Position numbers and translations under genes: made by a program. A stretch of 64,000 bases of DNA from Novosphingobium album (ex Hu et al. 2023) (lineage in GTDB: Bacteria; Pseudomonadota; Alphaproteobacteria; Sphingomonadales; Sphingomonadaceae): contig NZ_JALHLE010000019.1 in NCBI RefSeq assembly GCF_022832385.1, positions 62,001 to 126,000 of the forward strand. Reading direction: 5' to 3'. Of this stretch, positions 1 to 9,145 are shown in pieces; within the stretch, counting starts at the first letter, position 1; the number at the start of each line of letters is the position of its first letter. The notes beneath the pieces were generated by a model. That model did not search any database, was not told the origin of the DNA, and saw only the letters and a program-made list of their open reading frames with translations.

Positions 1-109
1 CAAAGCCGGTTATCATCGCCTGATCGACCGTGACCCAGTCCGAAACCACCGGCTGTCCCACAACCTGTGCGATCCACGACTCCACCTCACTGGCGCCATC
101 TTCGCCCAT
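1..109 (-). CDS. MaoC-like dehydratase, N-terminal fragment
   Basis: The first 36 codons of a leftward gene run off the left edge. The end of the fragment reads VSDWVTVDQAMITGF, which matches the start of the MaoC/hotdog (R)-enoyl-CoA hydratase family, where a similar segment precedes a conserved ATGDxQWIH stretch. That hallmark lies outside the window, so the family call rests on the N-terminus alone. The ATG at 109 is preceded by a good ribosome binding site (GAAGGGGG). The gene is divergent from purC. These enzymes hydrate enoyl-CoA in the cytoplasm. Confidence 0.55.
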   Translation of the reverse strand, partial: MGEDGASEVESWIAQVVGQPVVSDWVTVDQAMITGF

Positions 110-182
110 CCTGCCCCCTTCTCTCTTCTGTGCAGGCATCGTGCCGCAAAGGCTGCTATCCACCAACTGCAGTGAGGGCAGT

Positions 183-210
183 TTGCTTTTGCCCCCGCTT
201 GCACTATATG
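183..210 (+). promoter_or_regulatory. candidate sigma-70 promoter for purC
   Basis: TTGCTT (183-188) and TATATG (205-210) are separated by 16 bases, about 85 bases before the purC start. The match is read by eye and could be chance, but the -10 hexamer is identical to that of the proposed ssrA promoter in this window. Confidence 0.35.
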
Positions 211-295
211 GCCGCCGAAATGCCCCGGCCCGTGCAGTCGCCCGAGACTCGACGGGCCGGGGTTTGCTCTTTTTGCCGTTTGAAGGACGAAAGCA

Positions 296-1078
296 ATGTC
301 CCGTCGCCGCCAGATTTACGAAGGCAAGGCCAAGATTCTCTACGAGGGTCCGGAGCCCGGCACGCTGATCCAGTACTTCAAGGACGATGCCACTGCGTTC
401 AACGCGCAGAAGAAAGGCACGATCCAGGGCAAGGGCGTCATCAACAACCGCATCAGCGAGTACGTCTTCACGCGCCTCAACCACATCGGCGTGCCCAACC
501 ACTTCATCCGCCGCCTCAACATGCGCGAGCAGCTGGTGCGCCAGGTGGAAATCATCCCGATCGAGGTGGTGGTGCGCAACGTGGCGGCCGGCTCGATCTC
601 CAAGCGTCTCGGCATCCCCGAAGGCGAGATGCTGCCGCACACGCTGATCGAATATTACTACAAGGACGATGCCCTGGGTGATCCGATGATCGCCGAGGAA
701 CACATCCGCTGCTTCGGCTGGGCCGGGCATGACGAGATGCAGGACATCGCCGACATGGCGATCCGCGTGAACGACTTCATGTGCGGCATGTTCGCGGCGA
801 TCAACATCCGCCTGATCGACTTCAAGCTGGAATTCGGCCGTATCTGGGACGGCGATTTCAGCCGCGTGATCCTGGCCGACGAGATCAGCCCCGACGGCTG
901 CCGCCTGTGGGACATGCACACCGGCGAAAAGCTCGACAAGGACCGCTTCCGCCGCGATCTGGGCGGCGAGGAAGAAGCCTATCAGGAAGTCGCCCGTCGT
1001 CTCGGCCTGCTGCAGGACGACAACGGCCCGAGCGAGGTGTTCGACCTGTCCAAGCACCGCAAGCTGCGCGGCAAGTAA
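296..1078 (+). CDS. purC: phosphoribosylaminoimidazole-succinocarboxamide synthase
   Basis: SAICAR synthetase joins aspartate to CAIR using ATP in de novo purine synthesis. The 260-residue protein has the usual single-domain length. It opens with the ATP-loop segment [16 protein letters not shown], carries the family segments [10 protein letters not shown] and FKLEFG, and has [14 protein letters not shown], the conserved DEISPD motif. The start is preceded by GAAGGACGAAAG. It is a single-gene unit: a divergent MaoC-like gene lies to its left and a strong terminator follows its stop codon by 21 bases. The other purine genes in the window are not adjacent. Confidence 0.97.
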   Translation: MSRRRQIYEGKAKILYEGPEPGTLIQYFKDDATAFNAQKKGTIQGKGVINNRISEYVFTRLNHIGVPNHFIRRLNMREQLVRQVEIIPIEVVVRNVAAGSISKRLGIPEGEMLPHTLIEYYYKDDALGDPMIAEEHIRCFGWAGHDEMQDIADMAIRVNDFMCGMFAAINIRLIDFKLEFGRIWDGDFSRVILADEISPDGCRLWDMHTGEKLDKDRFRRDLGGEEEAYQEVARRLGLLQDDNGPSEVFDLSKHRKLRGK

Positions 1079-1099
1079 GCTTACGGCTTTCCAGCGATA

Positions 1100-1144
1100 A
1101 ACAAGAGGCCGGATCGCGAGGCAATCGCGATCCGGCCTCTTGTT
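1100..1144 (+). terminator. perfect 20-bp stem terminator after purC
   Basis: Two perfect 20-base arms (1100-1119 and 1125-1144) flank a five-base loop, 21 bases after the purC stop. The outer part of the stem is A/T-rich (AACAAG paired with CTTGTT), so either strand could end in a short U-rich tract. It ends only 31 bases before the chosen start of the next gene. Confidence 0.85.
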
Positions 1145-1175
1145 ATGTGCGCTCCGCTCGGGCACTCCTGCGGCG

Positions 1176-4031
1176 ATGAGAGGCTATCTGTTTGCGCTCC
1201 TCGTGGTGCTGGCGCCCTCGCCGCTGACCGCGAGGCAAATCCCCTACCCTGAGGATCCCCGCTGGGCCTTCGAGAAGAGCGATATTCCCGTCGATCCCGA
1301 TTTCCGGTTCGGCAAGCTCGAAAACGGGATGCGCTACATCATCCGCCACAATGCCACGCCTGAAGGCACGGTGGTGGTGCGGATGAACGTGGCCGCAGGC
1401 TCGCTCGACGAAAGCGACAGCGAACAGGGCTATGCCCACTTCATCGAGCACATGGCCTTCAACGGCTCGCAGCGCATACCCGAAGGCGAAATGGTGAAGC
1501 TGCTGGAACGCAATGGCCTGGCTTTCGGCGCCGACACCAATGCCTCGACCGGTTTCGACCAGACGCTCTACAAGCTGAACCTGCCACGCAACGACCCGTC
1601 CCTGCTGGACACCGCGCTGATGCTGATGCGCGAAACGGCGAGCAATCTCACCATTTCGCAAGGGGCCGTCGAGCGTGAGCGCGGCGTCGTGCTTTCGGAA
1701 ATGCGCGACCGCAACACCTGGGCGTTCCGCAATGCGGTCGATTCGACGCGATTCTTCTATCCGCAGGCCCGTTATGGCCACCGCTTCGCCATCGGCACCG
1801 CGCAAACTCTGAATGCCGCGACAAGTGCATCGCTGCGGGCATTCTACGCGCGCGAATACGTGCCCGCCCATGTCACGCTTGTGATCGTCGGCGATATCGA
1901 CGTGGATGCCGCCGAAGCGGATATCGTGCGGCATTTCAACGACTGGGCCCCCGGACCGGCGGAAGAGCAGCCCGATGCCGGACCGGTTGACCACAAGGAC
2001 CGGAACCGCACCGAAATCTACATCGATCCGGCGCTTTCGGAGCGCGTGACAGTGCAACGCAACGGCCGCTATCTCGACGAACCCGATTCGGTGGCCCAGC
2101 GGCAGGAAAACCTGTTGCGATCGATCGGCTACGCCATCGTCAACCGCCGTCTGCAACGCCTTGCCCGCAGCGCCCAACCGCCGTTCCGCGGTGCCGGTTT
2201 CGGCACCGGCGATGTCTTCGAAACCGGCCGCTCGACGCGGCTCATCGTCGATACCGTCGACGGCAAATGGAAGGCCGGGCTGGAGGCGGCTACACACGAA
2301 TACAGGCGCGCGCTTGCCCATGGTTTCCAGCCCGGCGAAGTGACCGAGCAGTTAGCCGAACTGCGCGCTTCGATCACCGATTCCGCCAATTCGGCGCAGA
2401 CCCGTTCCAACGCGACACTGGCCGCGTCGGCCCTGGCCCTGGTGGACGACGAACTGGTGCCGTCCACGCCAGAATCCGTGCTCCAGAGGTTGGAAGGTTT
2501 CGCGCCGCAGATAACGCCCGAGGCGGTACTCGCTGCCATGAAACAAGAAGCCTTGCCGCTCCGCAAGCCCCTGATCCGCTTTCAGGGCCGTACGCCGCCC
2601 ACAGGCGGCGATGAGGAATTGCGGCTCTCCTGGCGCAAGGCGATGCGCGAAAAGGCTGCCAAGGAAGCCACTGGCAGTACATCCCGGTTCGCCTACACCG
2701 ATTTCGGACCACCCGGCGCGGTCGTGAGCGACACCCGCGACGCCGAACTGGGCATCCGCGAAGTCCGTTTCGCCAATGGCGTGATGCTCAACGTCAAGCA
2801 CACCGATATCGAGAAGGAAAAAGTGAGCGTCACGCTCGCCGTCGACGGCGGCGACATGCTCGACACCAAGGGCGACCCGCTTGCCAGCGAAATGGCCTCC
2901 TATCTCGACGAAGGCGGTCTTGGGAAACACAGCCTCGACGATCTCGACTCGATCCTGGCCGGGCACACCCTCGCCCTGAACCTTTCGCGCGGCGAGGCCA
3001 CGTTCAATTCGGGCGCACGGACCACACCGGGCGATCTTGAACTGCAACTGGACCTGATGACCGCGCTGATCTCCGATCCCGGGTACAGGCCCGAAGGCGA
3101 GGTGCAATACCGCCAGTCGCTGAACAACTACTTCGCACAGCTGCGCTCCACACCCGATTCAGCCCTGCAGGCCGATCTGGCCAAGATCATTTCCGACAAC
3201 GATCCGCGTTTCAGCCTGCAGCCGGTGCAGGACTACCGCCACCTCACGTTCGCCAAGCTGCGCGAGGACATCGGCGGACGCCTGTCGCACGGTGCCATCG
3301 AAGTCGGCGTGGTTGGCGATGTCGACGAGGACCGTGCGATTGCGCTCGTAGCCAAAACACTGGGCGCCCTGCCCCCGCGTGAACCGGCGTTCCGCAGCTA
3401 CGGCGATCAGCCACCACGCACTTTCACGGATGACCGCAGCACGCGCGTGATCCGTCATACCGGCGCGGCCGATCAGGCGCTGATCCGGATCGTGTGGCCC
3501 ACCCGTGACGACAGCGATCCGGTGGCCACGCTGACGCTGGAAATGCTCGAGCGGATCATGCGCGTCGAACTGACCGACGAACTGCGCGAGGCGCTGGGCA
3601 AGACCTACTCGCCATCCGCCAGCAGTTCGCTTTCGCGGCACTGGAAGGGCTACGGCGTGTTCTCGGTGAATGCATCGGTCGATGTCGCCGAAGTGACCGC
3701 CACGCGCGAAGCGATCCGCAAGGTCGTGATCGGGCTGAACACCGAGCCCGTCAGCGACGACATATTCCGCCGCGCCCGCCAGCCTCTGCTCGAGGCGTTG
3801 CAAAACGCGCTCAAGAGCAACAACGGCTGGCTCTCGCTGACCGCTCGCGCGCAGACCGAGCCGGATAAGATCGACCGCTTCGAGAAGGCGCAGGAACGGC
3901 TGCTGGCGCTCACCCCGGTTGACGTGGAAGTGATGGCCCGGCGCTACCTCGTACCGGACAAAGGCCTGACCGTGCTGGTCCTGCCCGAAGCTGTGCCCGT
4001 TCCGGAAATGCCGAAGGAACTGCAGCCTTAG
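1176..4031 (+). CDS. M16 family zinc metallopeptidase, secreted
   Basis: A pitrilysin-type protease of 951 residues. The N-terminus (MRGYLFALLVVLAPSPLTA) is a signal peptide, so it acts in the periplasm or at the envelope. The zinc motif HFIEH lies at residues 88-92 and begins the first M16 unit; a second unit in the C-terminal half lacks it, as is normal for tandem M16 enzymes. An upstream in-frame ATG at 1140 lies inside the purC terminator stem and would add 12 residues that spoil the signal peptide, so 1176 is chosen. Its stop overlaps the stop of the convergent pseudogene. The substrate is unknown. Confidence 0.9.
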   Translation: MRGYLFALLVVLAPSPLTARQIPYPEDPRWAFEKSDIPVDPDFRFGKLENGMRYIIRHNATPEGTVVVRMNVAAGSLDESDSEQGYAHFIEHMAFNGSQRIPEGEMVKLLERNGLAFGADTNASTGFDQTLYKLNLPRNDPSLLDTALMLMRETASNLTISQGAVERERGVVLSEMRDRNTWAFRNAVDSTRFFYPQARYGHRFAIGTAQTLNAATSASLRAFYAREYVPAHVTLVIVGDIDVDAAEADIVRHFNDWAPGPAEEQPDAGPVDHKDRNRTEIYIDPALSERVTVQRNGRYLDEPDSVAQRQENLLRSIGYAIVNRRLQRLARSAQPPFRGAGFGTGDVFETGRSTRLIVDTVDGKWKAGLEAATHEYRRALAHGFQPGEVTEQLAELRASITDSANSAQTRSNATLAASALALVDDELVPSTPESVLQRLEGFAPQITPEAVLAAMKQEALPLRKPLIRFQGRTPPTGGDEELRLSWRKAMREKAAKEATGSTSRFAYTDFGPPGAVVSDTRDAELGIREVRFANGVMLNVKHTDIEKEKVSVTLAVDGGDMLDTKGDPLASEMASYLDEGGLGKHSLDDLDSILAGHTLALNLSRGEATFNSGARTTPGDLELQLDLMTALISDPGYRPEGEVQYRQSLNNYFAQLRSTPDSALQADLAKIISDNDPRFSLQPVQDYRHLTFAKLREDIGGRLSHGAIEVGVVGDVDEDRAIALVAKTLGALPPREPAFRSYGDQPPRTFTDDRSTRVIRHTGAADQALIRIVWPTRDDSDPVATLTLEMLERIMRVELTDELREALGKTYSPSASSSLSRHWKGYGVFSVNASVDVAEVTATREAIRKVVIGLNTEPVSDDIFRRARQPLLEALQNALKSNNGWLSLTARAQTEPDKIDRFEKAQERLLALTPVDVEVMARRYLVPDKGLTVLVLPEAVPVPEMPKELQP

Positions 4032-4954
4032 CCCAGCAGGCCAATCCCACCGGCAATGTCCTCTAGCATGGCAAAGGCACCTTCGTCCTCCAGATCGGGC
4101 ACGCCGAGCAGGATGCGTCCGACGCCCGCCGCTTCGTACTCGGCGAGCAGTTCGCCGGGCAGTCGGGGTTTGAGGTCCTCATAAGCCTCCGCGCCCTAGG
4201 GCGGCAGCGGCCCGAGCCCGAAGCTGATGGCGGGCACGATCAGGCTGATGTCGAGTTCGGCGAAATCGCGCCCCTCCTCCTCGCAGAAGCCGCGCAGCAT
4301 CGCCAGTTGCTGTGTCATCTGCGCGGGGCTGAGGAAGGATGGCAGCCACCCCTGCGCCATGCGCGCCACCCGGCGCAGGATCGCCGTGTTGTCGCTCTTG
4401 TCGTTGCCCGATCCCACGAGGATCGGCACATGCGGCCGCTGCAACGGCTTGGGGTTGCAGTAGAGCGGCGGGAACGAGACGTACTCGCCGGAATAGCAGG
4501 CTTCCTCTTCGGTCCACAGCACCTTGAGCGCGCGCATGAAATCGAGCGTCCGGCCCAGCCGCTTGTCGAAGGGATAGCCGAAGATGGCGGCCTCTTCCTC
4601 GATCCAGCCCGTGCCGAAGCCGAAGATCAGCCTGCCGTTCGAAATGCGATCGAGCGTCGCCGTCTGCTTGGCAAGGTGGATCGGATCGCGCTGCGGGACG
4701 ATGCAGATGTTGCTGCCCAGCCCGATGTGTTCCGTCACCGCCGCCGCGGCGGCCAGCGACACGAACAGTTCTGGCATGTTGCGATAGTTGGGCGGCAGCG
4801 GCACGCCGTAGCGCACGGCATCGGCCGCCGCGACCGGTATGACCGGGTGCTCGCCCATCCACATAGACTCGAAACCCAGCGCCTCGATATGCCGCGCCAT
4901 TGCCGTGACCGGTGGCCCCGACTAGACGTAGTTGCCGGTAATGCCGATCTTCAT
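4028..4954 (-). pseudogene. LLM-class flavin-dependent oxidoreductase broken by two in-frame TAG codons
   Basis: From an ATG at 4954 with a strong ribosome binding site (AAGGGGGAGAGG), one frame runs 308 codons to a TAA at 4028. It is interrupted by TAG at codon 11 (4922-4924) and codon 253 (4196-4198). The residues on both sides fit the luciferase-like family: MKIGITGNYV at the start, GFGTGWIEEE in the middle, and a sensible acidic tail ending GGIGLLG. Nothing is frameshifted. The central 241 codons are open, and an internal ATG at 4900 could still give a product of 234 residues. TAG ends other genes here, including the convergent M16 gene, so decay is the simplest reading. An intact family member lies at 60319-61239. 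Confidence 0.8.
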
Positions 4955-4998
4955 ACTGCCTCTCCCCCTTCGCCTTGTTGGCGTTTGGCGTCGGGGAA

Positions 4999-5018
4999 AA
5001 AGGATCACCGGATCCTTT
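4999..5018 (-). terminator. rho-independent terminator of the isocitrate lyase family gene
   Basis: Read leftward, an 8-bp stem (AAAGGATC/GATCCTTT) with a CGGT loop is followed by TTCCCC, so the RNA 3' side reads CCTTTTTCCCC. It lies 66 bases after the stop of the gene at 5084-5962 and separates that gene from the oxidoreductase pseudogene. Confidence 0.7.
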
Positions 5019-5083
5019 GCGGTGCAACCCGGCCAGGGCGAAAGGCCCTTCCGATTGCACCTCCGGTCAAATGACAGGCGCGA

Positions 5084-5962
5084 TCAGGGCGCGTGGTTGG
5101 GGCGCGTCGGGCGGCCGGTCTTCTCGGCCCATTCCTCGATCAGGCCATCATAGAGAGGGTGGTCGATCAGCTCGTACTTCTCGGGGAAGTTGAAGTTGCC
5201 CGAGAGCATCCGTCCTTCTTCCTTCAGTTCGCGCATGAGCTTGAGGTGGTTGGCCGCCGCCGTCACCCAGCCGCCGGTCGCCATGTTGAAGGCTGTGCCG
5301 GGCAGGGTGAAGCCCATCGTCGCGACGGGAATTTTCGAACCGAAGGCCTTGACCAGTTCCGGCACCCAGTCCGGACGCGGCGGATAGAACACAACGTCCG
5401 CGCCCGCCTCGACATAGGCGTGGCCACGCTTGATCGCCTCGTCCATGCTGCCGGTGCCGCCACCACCCATCTCGCTGGTGTAGAGTTCATCGCAGCGCGC
5501 GATGATGACGAAATCCTGCCCGCTGTCCTTCTGCGCGCGCCGGGCGGCGTCGATACGGGCCTGCTGGTCCTCGATCGACCACAAGCCATTGACGTGCTTG
5601 GAATGCTTGGGATTACGCTCGTCCTCGACATGGAAGCCGGCAATGCCCTGCTGAATGTAGCGGCGCGTGAAGTGGTAGGCGTCCGCCACGGTTTCACCCA
5701 GTGTGTCGGCGTCCGCGATCAGCGGGATCGACATGACGTGGGCGATACGCGCGGCCTGCTCGATCTGCTCGACCTGGCTGTACACGCCATTGTCGGGCAC
5801 GGCGTAGTGGAACGCGGAGCAGGCGTGACCGCCCAGATAGGCGGCGGGAAAGCCGACATGCTCGACAATGCGCCCGGTGATGGCCGAGAACACGTCGCCG
5901 CACACGAAGTGCTCGCCGCTCTCGATCAGTGCGCGCAGTTTTGCTCCAGGTCCCGGCATCAT
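5084..5962 (-). CDS. isocitrate lyase/PEP mutase superfamily protein
   Basis: A 292-residue single-domain TIM-barrel protein of the group that holds methylisocitrate lyase, PEP mutase and oxaloacetate decarboxylase. The metal-site segment IADADTL is present, as is the IIARCDEL segment in the position of the catalytic loop. The canonical KKCGH motif of true isocitrate lyases is absent. It probably cleaves or decarboxylates a 2- or 3-carbon-branched oxo/hydroxy acid, but the substrate cannot be assigned. Two adjacent ATG codons (5962 and 5959) are possible; AGGGAG lies five bases before the first. It has its own terminator downstream. Confidence 0.8.
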   Translation of the reverse strand: MMPGPGAKLRALIESGEHFVCGDVFSAITGRIVEHVGFPAAYLGGHACSAFHYAVPDNGVYSQVEQIEQAARIAHVMSIPLIADADTLGETVADAYHFTRRYIQQGIAGFHVEDERNPKHSKHVNGLWSIEDQQARIDAARRAQKDSGQDFVIIARCDELYTSEMGGGGTGSMDEAIKRGHAYVEAGADVVFYPPRPDWVPELVKAFGSKIPVATMGFTLPGTAFNMATGGWVTAAANHLKLMRELKEEGRMLSGNFNFPEKYELIDHPLYDGLIEEWAEKTGRPTRPNHAP

Positions 5963-6062
5963 GTCATCTCCCTAACGCGTGTTGACGACAGGGCTTGCAC
6001 GGCGGCGCGCCTCAGGCAAGCGGCAGCGCTTGCCTGAGGCGGTTATCGGCGGGGCGGTAGGG

Positions 6063-6734
6063 TCAGAGCGTTTCCAGCGCCGGAATCAGTTCGTCGAAAT
6101 GATCGATCACCGCGGCGGCGCCGAGCTGCTCCGGCGGCAGATCGTGGAAGCCGAAGCTGACCGCCACGCAGGGAAGCCCTGCAGCGGCCGCCGCGCCGGT
6201 GTCATAAGTGGTGTCCCCCACGTAAGCGGCCCGCCCCTCGCCTGCGCGTTCGAGCATCAGGTGCAGCAGATCGGGCCTTGGCTTGGCCCTGCCCGGCCCC
6301 AGCGTGTCCCCGCCGATGACGGTGACGAACCGGTCGGTCAGGCCCAGTTCGTTGAAGATCTTCACCGCGAAGCGTTCCAGCTTGTTGGTCACGACCGCGA
6401 CCTTGACGCCGCGCGAGGCCAGTCCGTCCAGCATTGCTTCCCCGCCGGGAAACAGCCGGGTCTCCACAGCGATATTGTCTTCGTAGAACGCGAGCAATGA
6501 CGTGTGCAGTTCGTCGAACCGCGCGTCCGGCACGGCACCGCCGGTCACCTCCAGCGCCTTTGCCAGCATCTTCTTCGCGCCGCCGCCGATCAGGTCACGC
6601 ACTTCGGCAGCGGGAATGGACCCGCGGCCTTCCAGCGCGAGCGCATGGTTCACCGCATGGGCAAGGTCGCCATGGCTATCGAGCAGAGTTCCGTCGAGGT
6701 CAAAACCGACGATCTGGAAAGGAAAATTGGCCAT
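6063..6734 (-). CDS. gph: phosphoglycolate phosphatase, HAD family
   Basis: A 223-residue haloacid-dehalogenase-type phosphatase. Motif I, FDLDGTLLDS, lies at residues 11-20 and supplies the nucleophilic aspartate. The VVTNK segment is motif II, KPRPDLL holds the motif III lysine, and AYVGDTTYDTGAA is motif IV. Length and motif spacing fit phosphoglycolate phosphatase, which clears 2-phosphoglycolate formed during DNA repair; a related sugar-phosphate phosphatase is an alternative. It is divergent from glmU, with 59 bases between the two starts. Confidence 0.85.
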   Translation of the reverse strand: MANFPFQIVGFDLDGTLLDSHGDLAHAVNHALALEGRGSIPAAEVRDLIGGGAKKMLAKALEVTGGAVPDARFDELHTSLLAFYEDNIAVETRLFPGGEAMLDGLASRGVKVAVVTNKLERFAVKIFNELGLTDRFVTVIGGDTLGPGRAKPRPDLLHLMLERAGEGRAAYVGDTTYDTGAAAAAGLPCVAVSFGFHDLPPEQLGAAAVIDHFDELIPALETL

Positions 6735-6793
6735 GCGCGATCCAGTGCAGAGTTAATATGGAAACCGCAACAATTTGCTGGCAGATGGGCCCC

Positions 6794-8161
6794 ATGACTT
6801 CTGCCAGCACCCCTCTCGCCACCGTCGTCCTCGCCGCCGGCAAGGGCACCCGCATGAAAAGCGACCTGCACAAGGTGCTCCATCCGATTGCCGGAAGGCC
6901 TATGCTGGAACACCTCCTGGCCAGCGCAAAGGAACTGGCGCCGGAGCGGCAGGTCGTCGTTGCGGGACACGGCCGCGAGCAGCTGGAAAAGGCGCTGGGC
7001 GCACGCGCAACGATCGCCGTGCAGGAACCGCAGCTCGGCACCGGGCACGCCGTGCAACAGGCCGAGCAGGCGCTTTCGGGTTTCGAAGGCGACGTGCTGA
7101 TTCTCTACGGGGACGTGCCTTTCGTACGCACCGAAACGATGCGCGCGATGATCGAGCGGCTTCATGCGCCCGATGCGCCTGCCGTCGTCGTCCTTGGCTT
7201 CGAACCGGAAGACCCGCTGCAATACGGCCGCGTCCTCGCTCACGATGACGGCCGCATCGCGATGATGGTCGAATACAATGATGCCGACGAAAAGCAGCGC
7301 GCCTGCCGCCTGTGCAACTCAGGCCTGATGGCGGTGAAGTCGGCGGACCTGTTCGACCTGCTCGGCAAAGTCGGCAGCGACAACGCGGCGGGAGAATATT
7401 ACCTCGTCGACATCGTCAACATCGCCACGCTCGAAGGCCGCACATGCGCCGTCATCGTCACCGACGACGCCGACGAAGTGGGCGGCATCAACAGCCGCGG
7501 TGAACTTGCGGCGGCGGAAGCACGCTGGCAGGCCAAGCGCCGCGTGCAGGCGATGGCCGACGGCGTCACCCTTATCGCGCCAGAGACCGTGTATTTCGCA
7601 TGGGACACGCAGCTGGGCCGCGATGTCACTGTCGAGCCCAACGTGGTCTTCGCACCCGGCGTGACCGTGGCGGACAACGTGACGATCCACGCCTTCTCGC
7701 ACCTCGAAGGCGCGACGCTGGAATGCGGCACCTCGATCGGTCCCTATGCACGCCTGCGCCCCGGCGCAGTGCTCAAGCAAGGCTCGAAGATCGGCAACTT
7801 CGTGGAGATGAAGAATGCCGTGCTGGGTGAAGGCGCCAAGGCCAATCACCTGTCCTACCTCGGCGATGCGGAAATCGGCTCAAATGCGAACATCGGTGCC
7901 GGCACGATCACCTGTAATTACGACGGCTACTTCAAGCACAAGACGGTGATCGGCGAGCGGGCCTTCATCGGCTCCAACAGCGCCCTCGTCGCCCCCGTGA
8001 AAATCGGCGCGGATGCGATCGTCGCGGCCGGCAGTGCCGTCACCCGCGACGTGGCCGCCGGCGAGCTTCGGCTCGTCCGCGGCGAACAGCTGGTCAAGCC
8101 CGGCTGGGCCGACCGCTTCCACGACGCGATGAAAAAGAAGAAGGCCGAACTGAAGAAGTAG
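6794..8161 (+). CDS. glmU: bifunctional GlcN-1-P acetyltransferase / GlcNAc-1-P uridyltransferase
   Basis: It makes UDP-GlcNAc for peptidoglycan and lipopolysaccharide. The 455-residue protein starts MTSASTPLATVVLAAGKGTRM, holding the nucleotide-binding loop LAAGKGTRM. The N-terminal half is the uridyltransferase (QLGTGHAV, YGDVP). From about residue 250 a left-handed beta helix of hexapeptide repeats forms the acetyltransferase, with NFVEMKNAVLG and GAGTITCNYDG. Upstream in-frame ATGs at 6785 and 6758 would only add non-conserved residues, so 6794 is chosen although its ribosome binding site is weak. Its pathway partner glmS lies 2 kb downstream. Confidence 0.96.
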   Translation: MTSASTPLATVVLAAGKGTRMKSDLHKVLHPIAGRPMLEHLLASAKELAPERQVVVAGHGREQLEKALGARATIAVQEPQLGTGHAVQQAEQALSGFEGDVLILYGDVPFVRTETMRAMIERLHAPDAPAVVVLGFEPEDPLQYGRVLAHDDGRIAMMVEYNDADEKQRACRLCNSGLMAVKSADLFDLLGKVGSDNAAGEYYLVDIVNIATLEGRTCAVIVTDDADEVGGINSRGELAAAEARWQAKRRVQAMADGVTLIAPETVYFAWDTQLGRDVTVEPNVVFAPGVTVADNVTIHAFSHLEGATLECGTSIGPYARLRPGAVLKQGSKIGNFVEMKNAVLGEGAKANHLSYLGDAEIGSNANIGAGTITCNYDGYFKHKTVIGERAFIGSNSALVAPVKIGADAIVAAGSAVTRDVAAGELRLVRGEQLVKPGWADRFHDAMKKKKAELKK

Positions 8162-8187
8162 GTCTCAAGCCCGGCCTTTCAGGGGAA

Positions 8188-8940
8188 TTACGAACCGATC
8201 GCCTGCTTGCGTGCGATATTGCTCAGTTCAATCTTCGCCGCTTCGCTGCCCGGTTCATAGTCCTGAGACTGGCGGAACAGCTGCGCGGCCTCGTCCAGAT
8301 CGCCCATCTGCATCTTGTTGTAGCCCATGCCGCGCAAGGCGCGCGCTGCAAGGTCCGCATCGGGACCGGTCTTGTCCTTGTCCGCGACGGCCCATGCGTG
8401 AGCGAAAGCATCATAGCTCTGCTGCCATTCGCGCCGCGACTTGAAGAGCTCGGCATATTCGTTGGCGAAATGCGCATTGCCCGGAGCCATCTGCATCGCC
8501 ATGCGCAATTCACCTTCGGCAAGGTCGCCACGTCCAAGATCGATCAGCGCGTACCCCTTGCCGAAATGGGCATCGCACAGGGCACCATCGACAAGCACGA
8601 CGTGACTCGGGTCCGCTGAACGCGCGGTACGATCCGAGCGACATACGCGTGTGCGGGAATCGCCCGCCAGCGACTGGTCTGCCGATGCAATCACCTTGTC
8701 GAAAAGGCCCACCGCCTTCGCCTGCTTTCCATTTCGGATCAGATCAAACGCCTGATCCACCTCGGCACCAAAGCTTGCTTCGAATTTCGCCTCCGGCTTC
8801 ACATTGTGGTCAAAAGCCATGGCCAGTGCGATGGATTGCGGCTTCGCTGCCGATTCTGATACCTCGCCGACAGAAGCGGCATGTGCAGCCCCTGCAAACA
8901 AAAGACCCACTGCGCCTGTGAAGACAACTCGACTGAGCAT
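8188..8940 (-). CDS. secreted tetratricopeptide-repeat protein
   Basis: A 250-residue protein with a signal peptide (MLSRVVFTGAVGLLFAGAAHA). The mature part is helical and shows TPR-like units: an FGKGYALIDLGRGDLAEGEL unit near residue 130, then HFANEYAELFKSRREWQQSY and MGYNKMQMGDLDEAAQLF. A less repetitive stretch with two cysteines lies between residues 97 and 125. TPR proteins hold partner proteins; no partner is evident, and the neighbours are convergent glmU and a divergent AIM24 gene. Ribosome binding site AAGAGGAT precedes the ATG at 8940. Function unknown. Confidence 0.75.
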   Translation of the reverse strand: MLSRVVFTGAVGLLFAGAAHAASVGEVSESAAKPQSIALAMAFDHNVKPEAKFEASFGAEVDQAFDLIRNGKQAKAVGLFDKVIASADQSLAGDSRTRVCRSDRTARSADPSHVVLVDGALCDAHFGKGYALIDLGRGDLAEGELRMAMQMAPGNAHFANEYAELFKSRREWQQSYDAFAHAWAVADKDKTGPDADLAARALRGMGYNKMQMGDLDEAAQLFRQSQDYEPGSEAAKIELSNIARKQAIGS

Positions 8941-9145
8941 CGGTGAAATATCCTCTTCCCAAAAACACCGATGCTGCGCCGGTCTGTGCCGGGTCCTGTT
9001 GTGGACCTAGGTCGTCAGACAGTGTTCGTTGAACCGCCTAAAATATCGGACGGGCGTAATTTGACAAGTCGCATCGTGGAAATCACATCGTCACATAGCG
9101 GATCGATCAAGATCCGTCACCTTCGCGCAACATCCGGAGAATCCC

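Noticed and set aside
1143..2321. 392-codon leftward open frame opposite the M16 gene
   Set aside because: It is a shadow of a GC-rich gene on the other strand; it has no recognisable motif or ribosome binding site and M16 is clearly real.
4028..4954. Amber codons decoded as pyrrolysine or another residue
   Set aside because: TAG ends other genes in the window (M16 at 4029-4031, glmS at 11928-11930), and no suppressor tRNA or pyl gene is present in the window.
9061..9089. TTGACA promoter of the AIM24 gene
   Set aside because: The -35 box is perfect, but no acceptable -10 lies 16-18 bases away.
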